Both the position numbers and the translations under genes were made by a program. 64,000 bases of DNA from positions 1,140,508 through 1,204,507 of the forward strand of contig CAJGBI010000001.1 in the NCBI GenBank assembly GCA_904424815.1, written 5' to 3'. The notes below the pieces were generated by a model. That model ran no database searches. It saw nothing but the letters and a program-made list of their open reading frames with translations, and was not told the DNA's origin. Positions within the stretch are counted from its first letter, which is position 1; each line of letters begins with the position of its first letter. Positions 10,501 through 18,009 of the stretch are shown piece by piece. This DNA comes from Puniceicoccaceae bacterium Marseille-Q1082 (GTDB taxonomy: Bacteria > Verrucomicrobiota > Verrucomicrobiia > Opitutales > Intestinicryptomonadaceae).

Positions 10501-11372
10501 ACCCATTCCACGAAAAGCCCCGCGTTTTCGTCGTAATTTTTGAATCCGGATATTTCGTCGAAACCGGAATACGACGCCCCCCACTCTGCGTTCAGGCGCG
10601 ATATTTTGCCGCCGTATTTCGACTTCATCTTTTTGGCGAAAAGCTTTCTGTTGTATTCGCTCAGGTCGTCGTAGTCGGGCTCGTTGAATAGCTCGTACAT
10701 AAACGGCTTTATGCCGCGCTTTTTCAGGAACTCGGCTCCGCCCTCCCACATTTCGCGCCACAGCTGGCGGCCCTCCGGCGCGTTCGCCGAATAAGGCATC
10801 CAGTGGTACGACCTCCCCGGGACGGTAAACGCCTCCTTCGCAGGCGGCATTCCCTCGGCGTATTTCAACCCCCCGTGGCTCCATTCCGCCGCGGTAAAGT
10901 CCACGTAAAGCGGCAGGCCGCTTTTGGCGTAGCGCAAAAACATTTCATCGTTTGCGCGCAGGTGGATAAACCTCTTGCGGTATTTCCGCATCCAGTCGTT
11001 CGGAAGGCCCGTGCCGACCGTGTCGAAGCCGAGCCTCTGCAAATCCTCGTAGTTTTGGGTAGTCTCGTAGAGCCATTTGAGGGACGGCGGATACCCGTAC
11101 GTCGGAACCCCGAAAGACATCGAGTCGCCCTCGTAGAAAATCGTGCCCTCCATATAGCGCGGCTCGCCGTCCACGAGAAAGTGCCCCTCTTTGGAAAACT
11201 CCAGCTTCGCGTCCCGCGGCATGAGCAGCGGAGGCTTTATGGAGTCGAACGGCGGAAAGAAATCGGCATCCTCCGCGACGGGTTTCTTGTAGTCTTCGAG
11301 CGCGAGCGCGGCCGGGCAGACTGCGGCGAACGCGGCAAATTTTGCAAACCGTATGATCTTTCGCATTGGCAT
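7503..11372 (-). CDS. Large exported GH42-like glycoside hydrolase, multidomain
   Basis: The ATG at 11372 (or 11366) gives a signal peptide ending near ALALEDY; a longer frame to 11435 is rejected because it would run into the terminator of the upstream gene. The N-terminal half is a clan GH-A type TIM barrel: YELFNEPDYDD carries the likely acid/base Glu231, and PIFDGETYMG carries the likely nucleophile Glu372. A class I glutaminase-like segment follows (AVLYSYPTN, then ALVCAGAASYKATPRRLLEYAEGGG), as in the trimerisation domain of GH42 beta-galactosidases. The last roughly 500 residues look like beta-rich carbohydrate-binding domains. Total about 1289 residues, far longer than a plain GH42 enzyme. 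Exported breakdown of a galactoside or related glycan is likely; exact family and substrate are uncertain. Confidence 0.85.
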   Translation of the reverse strand: MPMRKIIRFAKFAAFAAVCPAALALEDYKKPVAEDADFFPPFDSIKPPLLMPRDAKLEFSKEGHFLVDGEPRYMEGTIFYEGDSMSFGVPTYGYPPSLKWLYETTQNYEDLQRLGFDTVGTGLPNDWMRKYRKRFIHLRANDEMFLRYAKSGLPLYVDFTAAEWSHGGLKYAEGMPPAKEAFTVPGRSYHWMPYSANAPEGRQLWREMWEGGAEFLKKRGIKPFMYELFNEPDYDDLSEYNRKLFAKKMKSKYGGKISRLNAEWGASYSGFDEISGFKNYDENAGLFVEWVKFMEDSFAGLCKFGAKVIREADGRPDAGVCFQPIFLDGNNVNIYKADRHLDAVCSSTGGGDFFQARFMRAIADGKPIFDGETYMGRTRESFRNRILEQYMRGYNASYLFKWSRRPNDPAWKLENGGVRLAEKFPYMVLNPYAAHPRAFLGLMDAKRAIFSVNSLFTPRDRGVKSDVAVLYSYPTNRLQRYPKAPPLQTDMEKKVAAALEYSQVQYDIVLEEQLKSGRQNRYKALVCAGAASYKATPRRLLEYAEGGGTLVLFFDALTLDEYGKPLGETIAGMAFGEDRSAVSGELKIGGESMKAFHFKSVKMPEGWTPIGEIGGEPAVWEKPSGKGKMVFVNAKVSGADLRRLAFEILRRSGVEKLCGVENAITGAPCGAVEMAKARAGGKVGYFLFNRSLDAEAVALAPKEGLVFAEILSGKIIERDAEGRIILPLKSGEPAVLVGAPESEAARAFEGFKRVSGADAARAAAEWDRKLREEKMKSAKAFDVPAANLRTIPMREFANLDCSADIPLGGSFGKLKSLPWSVENCNGIPFDFIRPDHNKNLTAIGLGDFGGKGKFSEVRGVKIDSKASALYFLHAAAGDAEGEIARYVVNYSDGTKAEIPIVMNRNVGAWDAVLNPDKNAETVAGFINPDNRGLYVWKWENPFPHKLIESVDAVLTRPSAAYFAAGITAESPSGDSDCDAVKLAGEGASARFINCESGKFENGVAEMYADKMKNYARVIVDFGKKFSLPESAAEGSLSFDIDVGAGNSAPELYAALDGTVDNIRRSTRGMLEDLGEGRYRARIPLSALLKGERDSFERVIVQINEAPKGFEKIKIGNFELVAYRSANPFRNDAFETSQWGGIKMSKGRGYVSFGLDNGSKKWCVGTLKLLRPAPVPEGFGKKSLVFEINAGPDVLGNRNIGSQSFQMNFSYLDAGGKKASTPYIVVPKGGFISGGAVDGIPATWQKVSIPVARMMPKGADGVSAITSIALQYMLLPADRAGVQIRNIRFE

Positions 11373-11401
11373 ATTGTCGCGGGTTTTGGCGCGCTTGGCG
11401 A

Positions 11402-11429
11402 CAAAAAAAAACCGCCCGAATGCGGGCGG
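11402..11429 (-). terminator. Rho-independent terminator of the DUF1080 gene
   Basis: On the minus strand a ccgccc/gggcgg stem (11412-11428) is followed by a run of eight or more T. It closes the DUF1080 gene ending at 11454 and shows that the glycosidase downstream has its own promoter or depends on read-through. Confidence 0.85.
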
Positions 11430-11453
11430 CAGCAAAATCCGGATGTCGGGGCG

Positions 11454-12104
11454 TCAGTCCATCGGGGTCAGGCGCACGTTGCGGAAGAGAATGTCCCCGC
11501 CCTCGCTTTGCAAGCCGATGTAGCCGCTCGAATGCGCCGACTTCGTTCCGACATTTTGGAGCGTCCCGTTTATGTAGACTTCTATGTTTCCGCCCCTGCA
11601 CACGATGTCCGCACTGTTCCACTCGCCCACGGGGTTTTCGCGGTCTTTCTCAAACCTCTCGACGACGGGGAACTTCGGGCGCGGCTTTCCCTCGGGAGCC
11701 TTGTATTCCGCGACGTCCGACCCCCCGAGCAGCACGAAGTCGCCCGCCTTGCCGGAGCACAGCTGGCACTCCACGGCGTTCGGCCACAGCTCTTTTGCCG
11801 GCTCTTGCAGGAAGAGGAATATTCCGCTGTTGCTGCCGCCTATCGGGTACTTCCACTCGACGTGCAGGCGGAAGTTCGAATATTTGTTTTCGGTGTACAT
11901 GAAGCCGAACGGAACGCCCTTTATGTGTATCATGCCGTTTTTGACGGAAAACACATCCTCAGGCTTGGCGGCGCCGTTTTCGACGAAGAATTTCCACCCG
12001 TCGAGATTTTTTCCGTTGAAGAGGTCCTCCGTCTTCTGCGCGCCGGAGCACGCGAGAGCCGCGGCAAAAGCGGATATGGCTATCAGAATATTGCGCGTTT
12101 TCAT
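11454..12104 (-). CDS. DUF1080 (3-keto-disaccharide hydrolase-like) lipoprotein
   Basis: A 216-residue exported protein. The ATG at 12104 gives a lipoprotein signal with the lipobox LAC at the end of MKTRNILIAISAFAAALAC. The mature part is a single DUF1080 domain: start EDLFNGKNLDGWKFF, central GGSNSGIFLFL and the typical GYIGLQSEGGDILFRNVRL end. DUF1080 proteins are concanavalin-like beta-sandwiches; characterised members act on 3-keto-glycosides made by Gfo/Idh/MocA oxidoreductases. The gene is 68 bp downstream of the M3 oligopeptidase gene and upstream of the big glycosidase. The domain is certain; the activity here is inferred. Confidence 0.9.
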   Translation of the reverse strand: MKTRNILIAISAFAAALACSGAQKTEDLFNGKNLDGWKFFVENGAAKPEDVFSVKNGMIHIKGVPFGFMYTENKYSNFRLHVEWKYPIGGSNSGIFLFLQEPAKELWPNAVECQLCSGKAGDFVLLGGSDVAEYKAPEGKPRPKFPVVERFEKDRENPVGEWNSADIVCRGGNIEVYINGTLQNVGTKSAHSSGYIGLQSEGGDILFRNVRLTPMD

Positions 12105-12172
12105 TGCGTTGAAGTTATACTTTTCCAAAGCGGTCGTTCAAGAAAATACGGAAAATAAATGCCGCAAAGATT

Positions 12173-14215
12173 TCAGCCTTCGGCCGCCCCTCGCGCCGCA
12201 GAGTCTATCGAGCGCGCCACGAGCGCGGAAGCGTCGGGGTCGCGCCCCATGAAATTCCTGAAAGCGTCGGCGGGATCGACCGAATTGCCGACCCTCAAAA
12301 CCTTTTCGGCGAACTCCGCGCCGACTTCCGGATTGAAAATCCCCTCGCGCTCGAACCGCGAGAACGCGTCGGCCTCTAGGACTTCCGCCCACTTGTACGA
12401 ATAGTAGCCCGCCGCGTAGCCCACCGCGTCTCCGAACAGGTGCGTGAAGCGCGGCAGAATCGTCGGAACCGCCTCGGAATATTCGTGGACGAACCCCGCG
12501 AGCTCCCGCCGCGCCGCATTTTCGATTCCCGCAGCGATAAACTCCTCCGGCCTGACGTGCAGCAGCAGGTCGATCTGCGCGAAGGAGAGCTGGCGCATGG
12601 CGGCGTTCGCTCCCATGAACTTCCGCGACTTCTCGAATTTTTCAAACAGCTCCTCCGGAATTTTTTCGCCCGTCTCATAATGGCGCGCAAAGACGTCGAG
12701 CCCCTCGCGCGAGCGGCACCAGTTTTCCATAATCTGCGACGGCAACTCCACAAAATCCCACGCGACGTTGCGCAGCGAGAGCTCGGGGGAATCCATCATG
12801 AAGAAGTGTATCAGGTGCCCGAACTCGTGGAATAGAGTCTCGACGTCGGAGTGCGAAAGGAGCGCGGGCTTGCCGCCGGCGGGCTCTGAGAGGTTGCCCG
12901 CTATTACGCCGAGCGCGGGGCGGCCGCGCTTGGCGGGCTCGAGCAGATTCATCCACGCCCCCGCGCGCTTGTTTTTGCGCGGGCGGAAGTCGGCGTAAAA
13001 CAGCCCCATGACGCCGCCGGACGGAGAGCGGACCTCGAAGAGCTCGACCGCCGGATCCCAAGCGGGCGCCGTCATTTCCGCGCGCGAAACTTCTATTCCG
13101 TAGAGCCTGCGGCAGATTTCAAACATTCCGCGCATTACGGCCTCCATCGGGAAGTACGGGCGCAGCGACTCGGGGTCGAACCCGTATTTTTTCGCCCGCA
13201 GCTTTTCGGAGGCGTACGCCGCGCGCCACGGGGGCATCTTGCCGCCGTCGAGCAGGCCCTCGGAGCGCGAGAAGTCGAGCAGCTCGCGCCATTCGGACTC
13301 GAACGCCGCGGAGAACTTCCCGCGCAGGTCCTCAACGAACGCGAGCGCCTTCGCCCCGCTGCGGGCCATGCGCCGCTCGAGGACGAGGTCCGCAAAATCC
13401 GCGCGCCCGAGAATCCGCGCCTTTTCCGCGCGCAGCCGCAAAATTTCCGCCATGAGCCCCCAGTTGGAATATTCGCCGTCGGACGCCAGCCGCGCCGAGG
13501 CGCGCCAGAGCTTTTCGCGCATGGAATCGTCGGCGGCGTAGGACATGAACGGGACGTAGGATGGCTGCTCGAGCGTGAAATCCCAGCCGGATTCCCCGCG
13601 CGCGGCCGCCTTTTGCGCTGCGACCGCGACGGCCGTGGGCGGGAGCCCTTCGAGCTTGGACGGGTCTCCGATGTGGAGGACGAAGCGCTTGGTGTCGTCG
13701 AGCACGTTTTCGGAAAATTTCTGCGCCTTCTGCGCGAGCAGCCCGTCGATTTCGCGGATTCTCCGCTTCCCCTCCGCCGGAAGCTTCGCGCCGCCAAGCT
13801 CGAAATCGAGCATAGTCTCCGAAAGCATCCGCGCGCGCGGACCTTCGAGGGATTTTCCTTCCGGAGAGGCCGCGTATTCCGCAAGCTTTGCGTATAGCCC
13901 GTCGTCGAGGCGCACGGAGGAATAAAAATCGGCGATTTTCCCGACGAGCGCGCCGTACGCCGCGCGCAGGGCGTCGGAATCCGCCACGGAAACGAGGTGC
14001 CCGAGGCGGGAATATACGGTATCGAGCGGCTCGGTCGCCGAATCGAACGCCAAAACGCAATTTTCGTAATCGAGCCCCCCCGCGGGGAGCGCCTTTATCG
14101 CCGCGATGTTGGCGCGCGATTTTTCAACGGCCAAATCCACGGCCTCCGCCGCGAATTCCGGCTTCATTTTCGTCCAGTCGGGCGGGAGTTCCGCCGCCAA
14201 AAAAGGGTTTTCCAT
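12173..14215 (-). CDS. M3 family oligopeptidase (oligopeptidase A / Dcp type)
   Basis: Cytoplasmic zinc metallopeptidase that degrades short peptides. The HEFGH zinc motif begins at His463 (context ETLFHEFGHLIHFF), and the usual downstream glutamate region and C-terminal motifs (FGDAVGYAAGYYSYKWAEVLEAD) are present. The 680-residue length fits oligopeptidase A and Dcp. I chose the ATG at 14215 (MENPFLAAELPPDW), which begins where family members begin; no signal peptide follows. It is divergent from the reductase gene at 14347, with about 130 bp between for two promoters. Confidence 0.95.
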   Translation of the reverse strand: MENPFLAAELPPDWTKMKPEFAAEAVDLAVEKSRANIAAIKALPAGGLDYENCVLAFDSATEPLDTVYSRLGHLVSVADSDALRAAYGALVGKIADFYSSVRLDDGLYAKLAEYAASPEGKSLEGPRARMLSETMLDFELGGAKLPAEGKRRIREIDGLLAQKAQKFSENVLDDTKRFVLHIGDPSKLEGLPPTAVAVAAQKAAARGESGWDFTLEQPSYVPFMSYAADDSMREKLWRASARLASDGEYSNWGLMAEILRLRAEKARILGRADFADLVLERRMARSGAKALAFVEDLRGKFSAAFESEWRELLDFSRSEGLLDGGKMPPWRAAYASEKLRAKKYGFDPESLRPYFPMEAVMRGMFEICRRLYGIEVSRAEMTAPAWDPAVELFEVRSPSGGVMGLFYADFRPRKNKRAGAWMNLLEPAKRGRPALGVIAGNLSEPAGGKPALLSHSDVETLFHEFGHLIHFFMMDSPELSLRNVAWDFVELPSQIMENWCRSREGLDVFARHYETGEKIPEELFEKFEKSRKFMGANAAMRQLSFAQIDLLLHVRPEEFIAAGIENAARRELAGFVHEYSEAVPTILPRFTHLFGDAVGYAAGYYSYKWAEVLEADAFSRFEREGIFNPEVGAEFAEKVLRVGNSVDPADAFRNFMGRDPDASALVARSIDSAARGAAEG

Positions 14216-14346
14216 ATCCGAAAACTTATCGGCAAAACGCGCGGGCGCGCAAGTTTTTTCGAGGATGGCGGCGCGAACCGCCAAAAGAGGCGCCAAACGG
14301 ATTGTTCGTTGACTTTTAAGGCGCGCCAACTCTAATGTAAACCGAA

Positions 14347-15330
14347 ATGAAAAGCATAGTAGCAGTACACAAGACCTACGGCAACCCCGCCGAAGTGGTG
14401 CGCCCCGAAACCGTTGAAGTTCCAGCCCCCCAAAAGGGGGAGGCTGTCGTCAAGCTCGTGAGAGCCGTCGTCAACCCATCAGACCTCGGGATGATAGGCG
14501 GCTCGTACGGCAGGCTCAGGCCCCTGCCCGCGATAGCCGGCCGCGAGGGCATAGGCGAAGTCGCCGCCCTCGGCCCCGAAACCGAAGGCCCGCGCGCGGG
14601 CGCCCTCGTGCGCCTTCCCCCCGAGCCTGGGGCGTGGACGCAATACCAGATAGCAAAGGCCTCCGACCTGCTCGAAATCCCCTGCGGCCTCGACCCCGAC
14701 GCCGCGGCGATGGCTTTCATAAACCCCCCGACCGCCCTCTGCGTGCTCGACGGATTCGAAAAGATGAAACCCGGAGATTGGCTGATACAAAACGGCGCGG
14801 GCAGCGCGCTGGGGATTTTCATGATTCAAATCTGCGCCGCGCGCGGGATAAAAACCGTAAACATGCTGCGCAACGCCGGCAAAAAGCGCGCCATGCTCGA
14901 GGGGTACGGCGCGGACATCGTAGTCGACGAGGCCGAATTTGACGCCAAAGCGATAAAGGAGGCGACCGGCAACTGCCTCAAACTCGGGCTGAACCAGATA
15001 GGCGGCGCCAGCGTCTCGAACATGATAAAGGCCATGGGCGACTCCGCCACCGTCGTCACAATCGGCGGCATGACGGGCGAACCCGTGCGCTTCCCGACGC
15101 GCTTTCTGATTTTCAACGACCTCCGCCTGCGCGGGTTCTGGTGGGACAAATGGCAGCGCACGCACTCTCGCGCGGAATGCGAAGCCCTGTTTTCGCAGGT
15201 GTTCGAGCTGATAGCCGCGGGCGTGTTGAAAGCGCCGGTGGACTCCCGCTACAAAATGGCGGACATAGAGGCCGCTATGAGGCGCGCCACGGAAAATTCG
15301 CGCCTCGGGAAAGTGATGATAGAATTCTGA
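14347..15330 (+). CDS. MDR-family 2-enoyl thioester reductase-like oxidoreductase
   Basis: A 327-residue zinc-independent medium-chain dehydrogenase/reductase. The N-terminal half has VVNPSDLGMIGGSYGRLRPL and PAIAGREGIGEVAALG, the pattern of the MECR/ETR1 trans-2-enoyl thioester reductases. The Rossmann half carries NGAGSALGIFMIQICAARG for NADPH binding. Such enzymes reduce enoyl-CoA or enoyl-ACP; quinone reductase is the alternative reading. It heads a tight run with queF (8 bp gap) and the HtrA protease (4 bp gap). Subfamily assignment is moderately sure. Confidence 0.85.
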   Translation: MKSIVAVHKTYGNPAEVVRPETVEVPAPQKGEAVVKLVRAVVNPSDLGMIGGSYGRLRPLPAIAGREGIGEVAALGPETEGPRAGALVRLPPEPGAWTQYQIAKASDLLEIPCGLDPDAAAMAFINPPTALCVLDGFEKMKPGDWLIQNGAGSALGIFMIQICAARGIKTVNMLRNAGKKRAMLEGYGADIVVDEAEFDAKAIKEATGNCLKLGLNQIGGASVSNMIKAMGDSATVVTIGGMTGEPVRFPTRFLIFNDLRLRGFWWDKWQRTHSRAECEALFSQVFELIAAGVLKAPVDSRYKMADIEAAMRRATENSRLGKVMIEF

Positions 15331-15338
15331 CGCACGCA

Positions 15339-15761
15339 ATGAAAAAGACGCAAAAGAAAGATTTGGAGGGGCTGACGCTGCTGGGCGCAGTACTCGGCGG
15401 GAAAAAGGCGAAGCCCTCGCGCAAACTGGAGGTTTTCCCCAACAAAAACCCGGGCAGAAACTATCTCGTAGAGCTCGAGACCTCTGAGTTCACCTGCCTT
15501 TGCCCCGCAACGGGCCAGCCGGACTTCGCCACGATAAAAATCTCCTACGTCCCGCGCGAGAAAATCGTGGAGAGCAAGTCCCTAAAACTTTACTTGTGGT
15601 CGTTCAGAAACGAAGGCTGCTTTCACGAACACCTGACAAACATAATCCTCGACGACCTCTCAAAGGCGCTCGACCCCGTGTGGTGCAGGGTCGAGGGAAA
15701 TTTCAACTCCCGCGGCGGAATCGCCATACGGGTGACGGCGGAAACGGGGAGGAGGCCGTAA
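15339..15761 (+). CDS. queF: NADPH-dependent 7-cyano-7-deazaguanine reductase
   Basis: QueF reduces preQ0 to preQ1 in the queuosine pathway for tRNA modification. The 140-residue protein is the short, unimodular type. Catalytic residues line up with the Bacillus-type enzyme: Cys55 (FTCLCPATGQ), Asp62, and His96-Glu97 (NEGCFHEH); the NADPH-binding ESKSLKLYLWSFR follows the usual spacing. The ATG at 15339 lies 8 bp after the reductase stop. A longer in-frame extension upstream overlaps the reductase gene and is not used. No other queuosine gene is in the window. Confidence 0.97.
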   Translation: MKKTQKKDLEGLTLLGAVLGGKKAKPSRKLEVFPNKNPGRNYLVELETSEFTCLCPATGQPDFATIKISYVPREKIVESKSLKLYLWSFRNEGCFHEHLTNIILDDLSKALDPVWCRVEGNFNSRGGIAIRVTAETGRRP

Positions 15762-15765
15762 AGCG

Positions 15766-17157
15766 ATGAGGCTTTCCGCAATCTTCGCGGCAATCGCGTG
15801 CGCGCTTCTGTGCGCCTACTCGACGTTCGACGGGCGCGGGCGCCCCGGGAGCGCGGGCTTCGAAAACCTCCTCAAAAGCGTCGTCAAAATCGACGTGTGG
15901 GAGAAATCCCAAAAGGACGGCGGAAGCCTCACGGTGCGCAGCATAGGCTCGGGCGTAATAATGGACGCCGACGGGACAATTCTCACGAACGCGCACGTCG
16001 TAAACTGCTACGCGACGAAAATCGTCGTCACCCTCGCGAACCTCGAGCGCGTCAGGGCCGAGTTCGTCGGCTGGGACCACTGGACGGATCTTGCGCTGAT
16101 ACGCCTCGATATGGAGGACGTGCGGCGGCGCGGCCTCGAGTTTTCGCACGCGGAGTTCGGGAACTCGGCCGACTTGAAGTCGGGGGAAGTAGTGTACGCC
16201 GTCGGAACGCCGCACGGCTTCGCGAGAACCGTCACGCGCGGGATAATTTCCAACGCCAGCAGGTATTTTGAGGGGACGATACTCAACAGCGGCTACGAAA
16301 CCGGCAACTTCAACACCTGGCTGCAAACCGACGCCGCCATAAACCCCGGCAACAGCGGCGGGCCGCTCGCCCTGCCCGACGGCAAGGTGGTCGGCATCAA
16401 CACGCGCGCCTACGCGAACTCCAACAACCTCGGGTTCGCGGTGCCCTCCAACGTCGCCCGCGGCGTGCTCGAGGCGCTCTCGAAAAACTCGACGGTCTCG
16501 CGCGGGTACATCGGCATAACGCCCGCGCCGCTCCAAGACATGGAGCAGTTTTTCGACGTGGACACCAACAGGGGGGTTCTCGTGCAAAACGTGGACGCCG
16601 GCTCTCCGGCGGCGGACGCCGGAATAGTTCCGGGCGACATAATTTTGAAAATAAATTCGGAGGGAGTGGACGGCAGGTTCCCCGAACAGCTCCCCGCGAT
16701 AATGAACCGCATAGCGTCCTCGCCCATAGGCGAAAAAATCGCGCTCGAAATCCAAAGGAACGGAAAGATTCTCGAAAAATACCCCGTGTGCGAAAGGCTC
16801 GAAAGCCGGGTAGGCAGGGAATTTTCTCTCGAAAAGTGGGGCGCCGGAATGCAGGAGATCACCACCGTATTCAAGCGCGAGGCAAAAATCAAATGCGACT
16901 CCAACCTGATGGTGATAGGCATACGCCGCGGCTTTCCGTTCGACCTCGCGAAAATCGAGGCCGGCGACATTATCCTGTCGGTGAACAGAAAGAAGGTTAC
17001 GACCGCCAAGGAGCTTGAAGAAATCTACTCAAAACTCTCCGGAAGCGGCTCAAAAATCCTGGTAGAAGTCCAGCGCGACAGCGCGATTTCCTTCCACATC
17101 GTAAATCCCGAAACGCCCGCCGCCCCGAAGCGGGAAACAAAAACCTCTAAAAATTAG
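15766..17157 (+). CDS. HtrA/DegP-type periplasmic serine protease with two PDZ domains
   Basis: Envelope quality-control protease. A hydrophobic N-terminus (MRLSAIFAAIACALLCAYS) directs export. The trypsin-like domain shows His77 (LTNAHVV), Asp108 (TDLALIRLD) and Ser197 (NPGNSGGPL). Two PDZ domains follow at about 245-345 (GVLVQNVDAGSPAADAGI) and 365-450 (RRGFPFDLAKIEAGDIILSV). Length 463 residues agrees with DegP/DegQ. The start is 4 bp after queF, with a purine-rich GGGAGGAGG just upstream as a plausible ribosome site. It ends the three-gene operon; the repeat island follows directly. Confidence 0.95.
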   Translation: MRLSAIFAAIACALLCAYSTFDGRGRPGSAGFENLLKSVVKIDVWEKSQKDGGSLTVRSIGSGVIMDADGTILTNAHVVNCYATKIVVTLANLERVRAEFVGWDHWTDLALIRLDMEDVRRRGLEFSHAEFGNSADLKSGEVVYAVGTPHGFARTVTRGIISNASRYFEGTILNSGYETGNFNTWLQTDAAINPGNSGGPLALPDGKVVGINTRAYANSNNLGFAVPSNVARGVLEALSKNSTVSRGYIGITPAPLQDMEQFFDVDTNRGVLVQNVDAGSPAADAGIVPGDIILKINSEGVDGRFPEQLPAIMNRIASSPIGEKIALEIQRNGKILEKYPVCERLESRVGREFSLEKWGAGMQEITTVFKREAKIKCDSNLMVIGIRRGFPFDLAKIEAGDIILSVNRKKVTTAKELEEIYSKLSGSGSKILVEVQRDSAISFHIVNPETPAAPKRETKTSKN

Positions 17158-17358
17158 GGTGGGACGCGGCTCGAAGCGCCCGCCCGAAAAGGATGCCGGA
17201 AAACTTAATTCCCAACCGGAAAATTCTTCCGGAAAAGAGAGTCGCCCCACTGCGGCTGGTTTAAAAAATTTACACCCTGCATCGCGCAAAAACGCCCCGT
17301 TTGGCGCGTCGGGCGCAAGGTGCGCCGGCCAGGCACGGGGCGTGCCAGCCATTGAAGG

Positions 17359-17386
17359 GGGCGGCGGGGCCGCTTCCGTTGAAGGG
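17359..17386 (+). repeat. Direct repeat A, copy 1
   Basis: A 28-bp unit beginning gggcggcgg and ending gccgcttccgttgaaggg; copy 2 is at 17688-17715 with two mismatches. Each copy is followed by a small GC hairpin and then cccttacg (17391-17399; 17724-17731). Confidence 0.8.
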
Positions 17387-17450
17387 CTGCGCCCTTACGA
17401 AGATTGGCTCCGCCAATACTTCTATCCCCTCCCCGTTCCTCACAAAAAAC

Positions 17451-17470
17451 GAACCTCCCATGAGAGGTTC
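17451..17470 (-). terminator. Terminator-like hairpin facing left
   Basis: Seven-base arms GAACCTC/GAGGTTC; on the minus strand the stem is followed by GTTTTTTG. It looks like a minus-strand terminator, yet no recognisable minus-strand gene lies to its right. Confidence 0.5.
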
Positions 17471-17510
17471 GTACACACTTCCGGAGTTCATTCCGAAAAA
17501 CCCCAGTTCC

Positions 17511-17527
17511 CCGATTTGGCGTAATGA
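17511..17527 (+). repeat. Direct repeat B, copy 1
   Basis: ccgatttggcgtaatga; copy 2 at 17798-17814 differs at one base (c for t). The second copy runs directly into repeat C. Confidence 0.7.
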
Positions 17528-17531
17528 AAAC

Positions 17532-17580
17532 GAAAGCTTATTTTATCCGAAGCGCAGCGAGGCTATAAAATAAGGCTTTC
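17532..17580. repeat. Imperfect inverted repeat, 15-16 bp arms
   Basis: The arm gaaagcttattttat (17532-17546) pairs with ataaaataaggctttc (17565-17580), with one bulged base, around an 18-base loop rich in gcgcagcga. There is no T-run typical of a terminator after it. Confidence 0.7.
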
Positions 17581-17665
17581 GGGAAGGATAAAATGCGATA
17601 GCATTTTACCCCGCAGGGGTGAGAACAGCGCGGATTGCGCCCAGCGCAACCAAGCGAGCGAATCC

Positions 17666-17684
17666 ATTTTGGATGAAGAGCGAG
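17666..17684 (+). repeat. Direct repeat C, copy 1
   Basis: attttggatgaagagcgag, a perfect 19-bp match to 17814-17832. Copy 2 directly precedes the large palindrome. Confidence 0.85.
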
Positions 17685-17687
17685 GGC

Positions 17688-17715
17688 GGGCGGCGGTGCC
17701 GCTTCCATTGAAGGG
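17688..17715 (+). repeat. Direct repeat A, copy 2
   Basis: Second copy of the 28-bp unit seen at 17359-17386, 26 of 28 positions identical, starting 4 bp after repeat C copy 1. Confidence 0.8.
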
Positions 17716-17797
17716 GCTAACGCCCCTTACGCCCATTGCTTCGCAATAGGGCTATCCCCACTATTCTTCCAAAATTGGTTCTGAAAACCAAAGGTTT

Positions 17798-17832
17798 CCG
17801 ATTTGGCGCAATGATTTTGGATGAAGAGCGAG
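17798..17832 (+). repeat. Direct repeats B and C, copy 2, fused end to end
   Basis: Repeat B (17798-17814) and repeat C (17814-17832) share one base here, while their first copies are about 140 bp apart. This juxtaposition suggests rearrangement or modular assembly of the island. Confidence 0.75.
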
Positions 17833-17834
17833 TA

Positions 17835-17896
17835 TTCGGGGAAAGCCGCCGGTGGGAGCGTACATTAGTACGTGACCAGTGGCGGCTTTCCCCGAA
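17835..17896. repeat. Nested palindrome with perfect 16-bp arms
   Basis: The outer arms ttcggggaaagccgcc (17835-17850) and ggcggctttccccgaa (17881-17896) are perfect complements. The 30-base centre contains a second palindrome cgtac-atta-gtacg (17859-17872). No T-run follows, so this is unlikely to be a simple terminator. It could be a folded RNA or single-strand DNA element, or a small mobile palindromic repeat. Confidence 0.85.
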
Positions 17897-18009
17897 ACGG
17901 AGCTATTCGCCAAAAGCATTCGCCAAATCTCAAAAAAAACTTGCATAATGCAAAATATAGTTAAAGAGTGAACGAAGATAAGTTCATCATTCAAAGGTCG
18001 CTTAAAAAC

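Larger units (their letters stand above)
17158..18009. other. Gene-free, repeat-rich island
   Basis: 852 bp with no convincing gene. It holds at least three families of direct repeats, several short hairpins (attggctccgccaat, aaatgcgatagcattt, attgcttcgcaat, cccc-aac-gggg types), a longer imperfect inverted repeat and one large nested palindrome, all listed separately. The reading frames that cross it are short, disagree between strands and carry simple repeats of the hairpins. It resembles a cluster of small non-autonomous palindromic elements rather than decayed coding sequence. The last about 70 bp are AT-rich and should contain the promoter of the Pal gene, though no good -35/-10 pair stands out. 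Confidence 0.7.

Noticed and set aside
8865-10691. 608-codon plus-strand frame opposite the glycosidase
   Set aside because: Antisense shadow with skewed Arg/Pro/His composition and no motif; catalytic residues of the glycosidase are on the minus strand.
11373-11435. N-terminal extension of the glycosidase
   Set aside because: It would cover the T-run and stem of the terminator of the upstream gene and delay the signal peptide.
17159-17524. Possible 121-residue protein after the HtrA gene
   Set aside because: Composition follows the hairpins and repeats, the other strand also reads open, and there is no motif or start signal.
17158-17967. CRISPR array
   Set aside because: The repeats occur only twice each, have unequal spacing and carry no uniform spacers; no cas gene is near.
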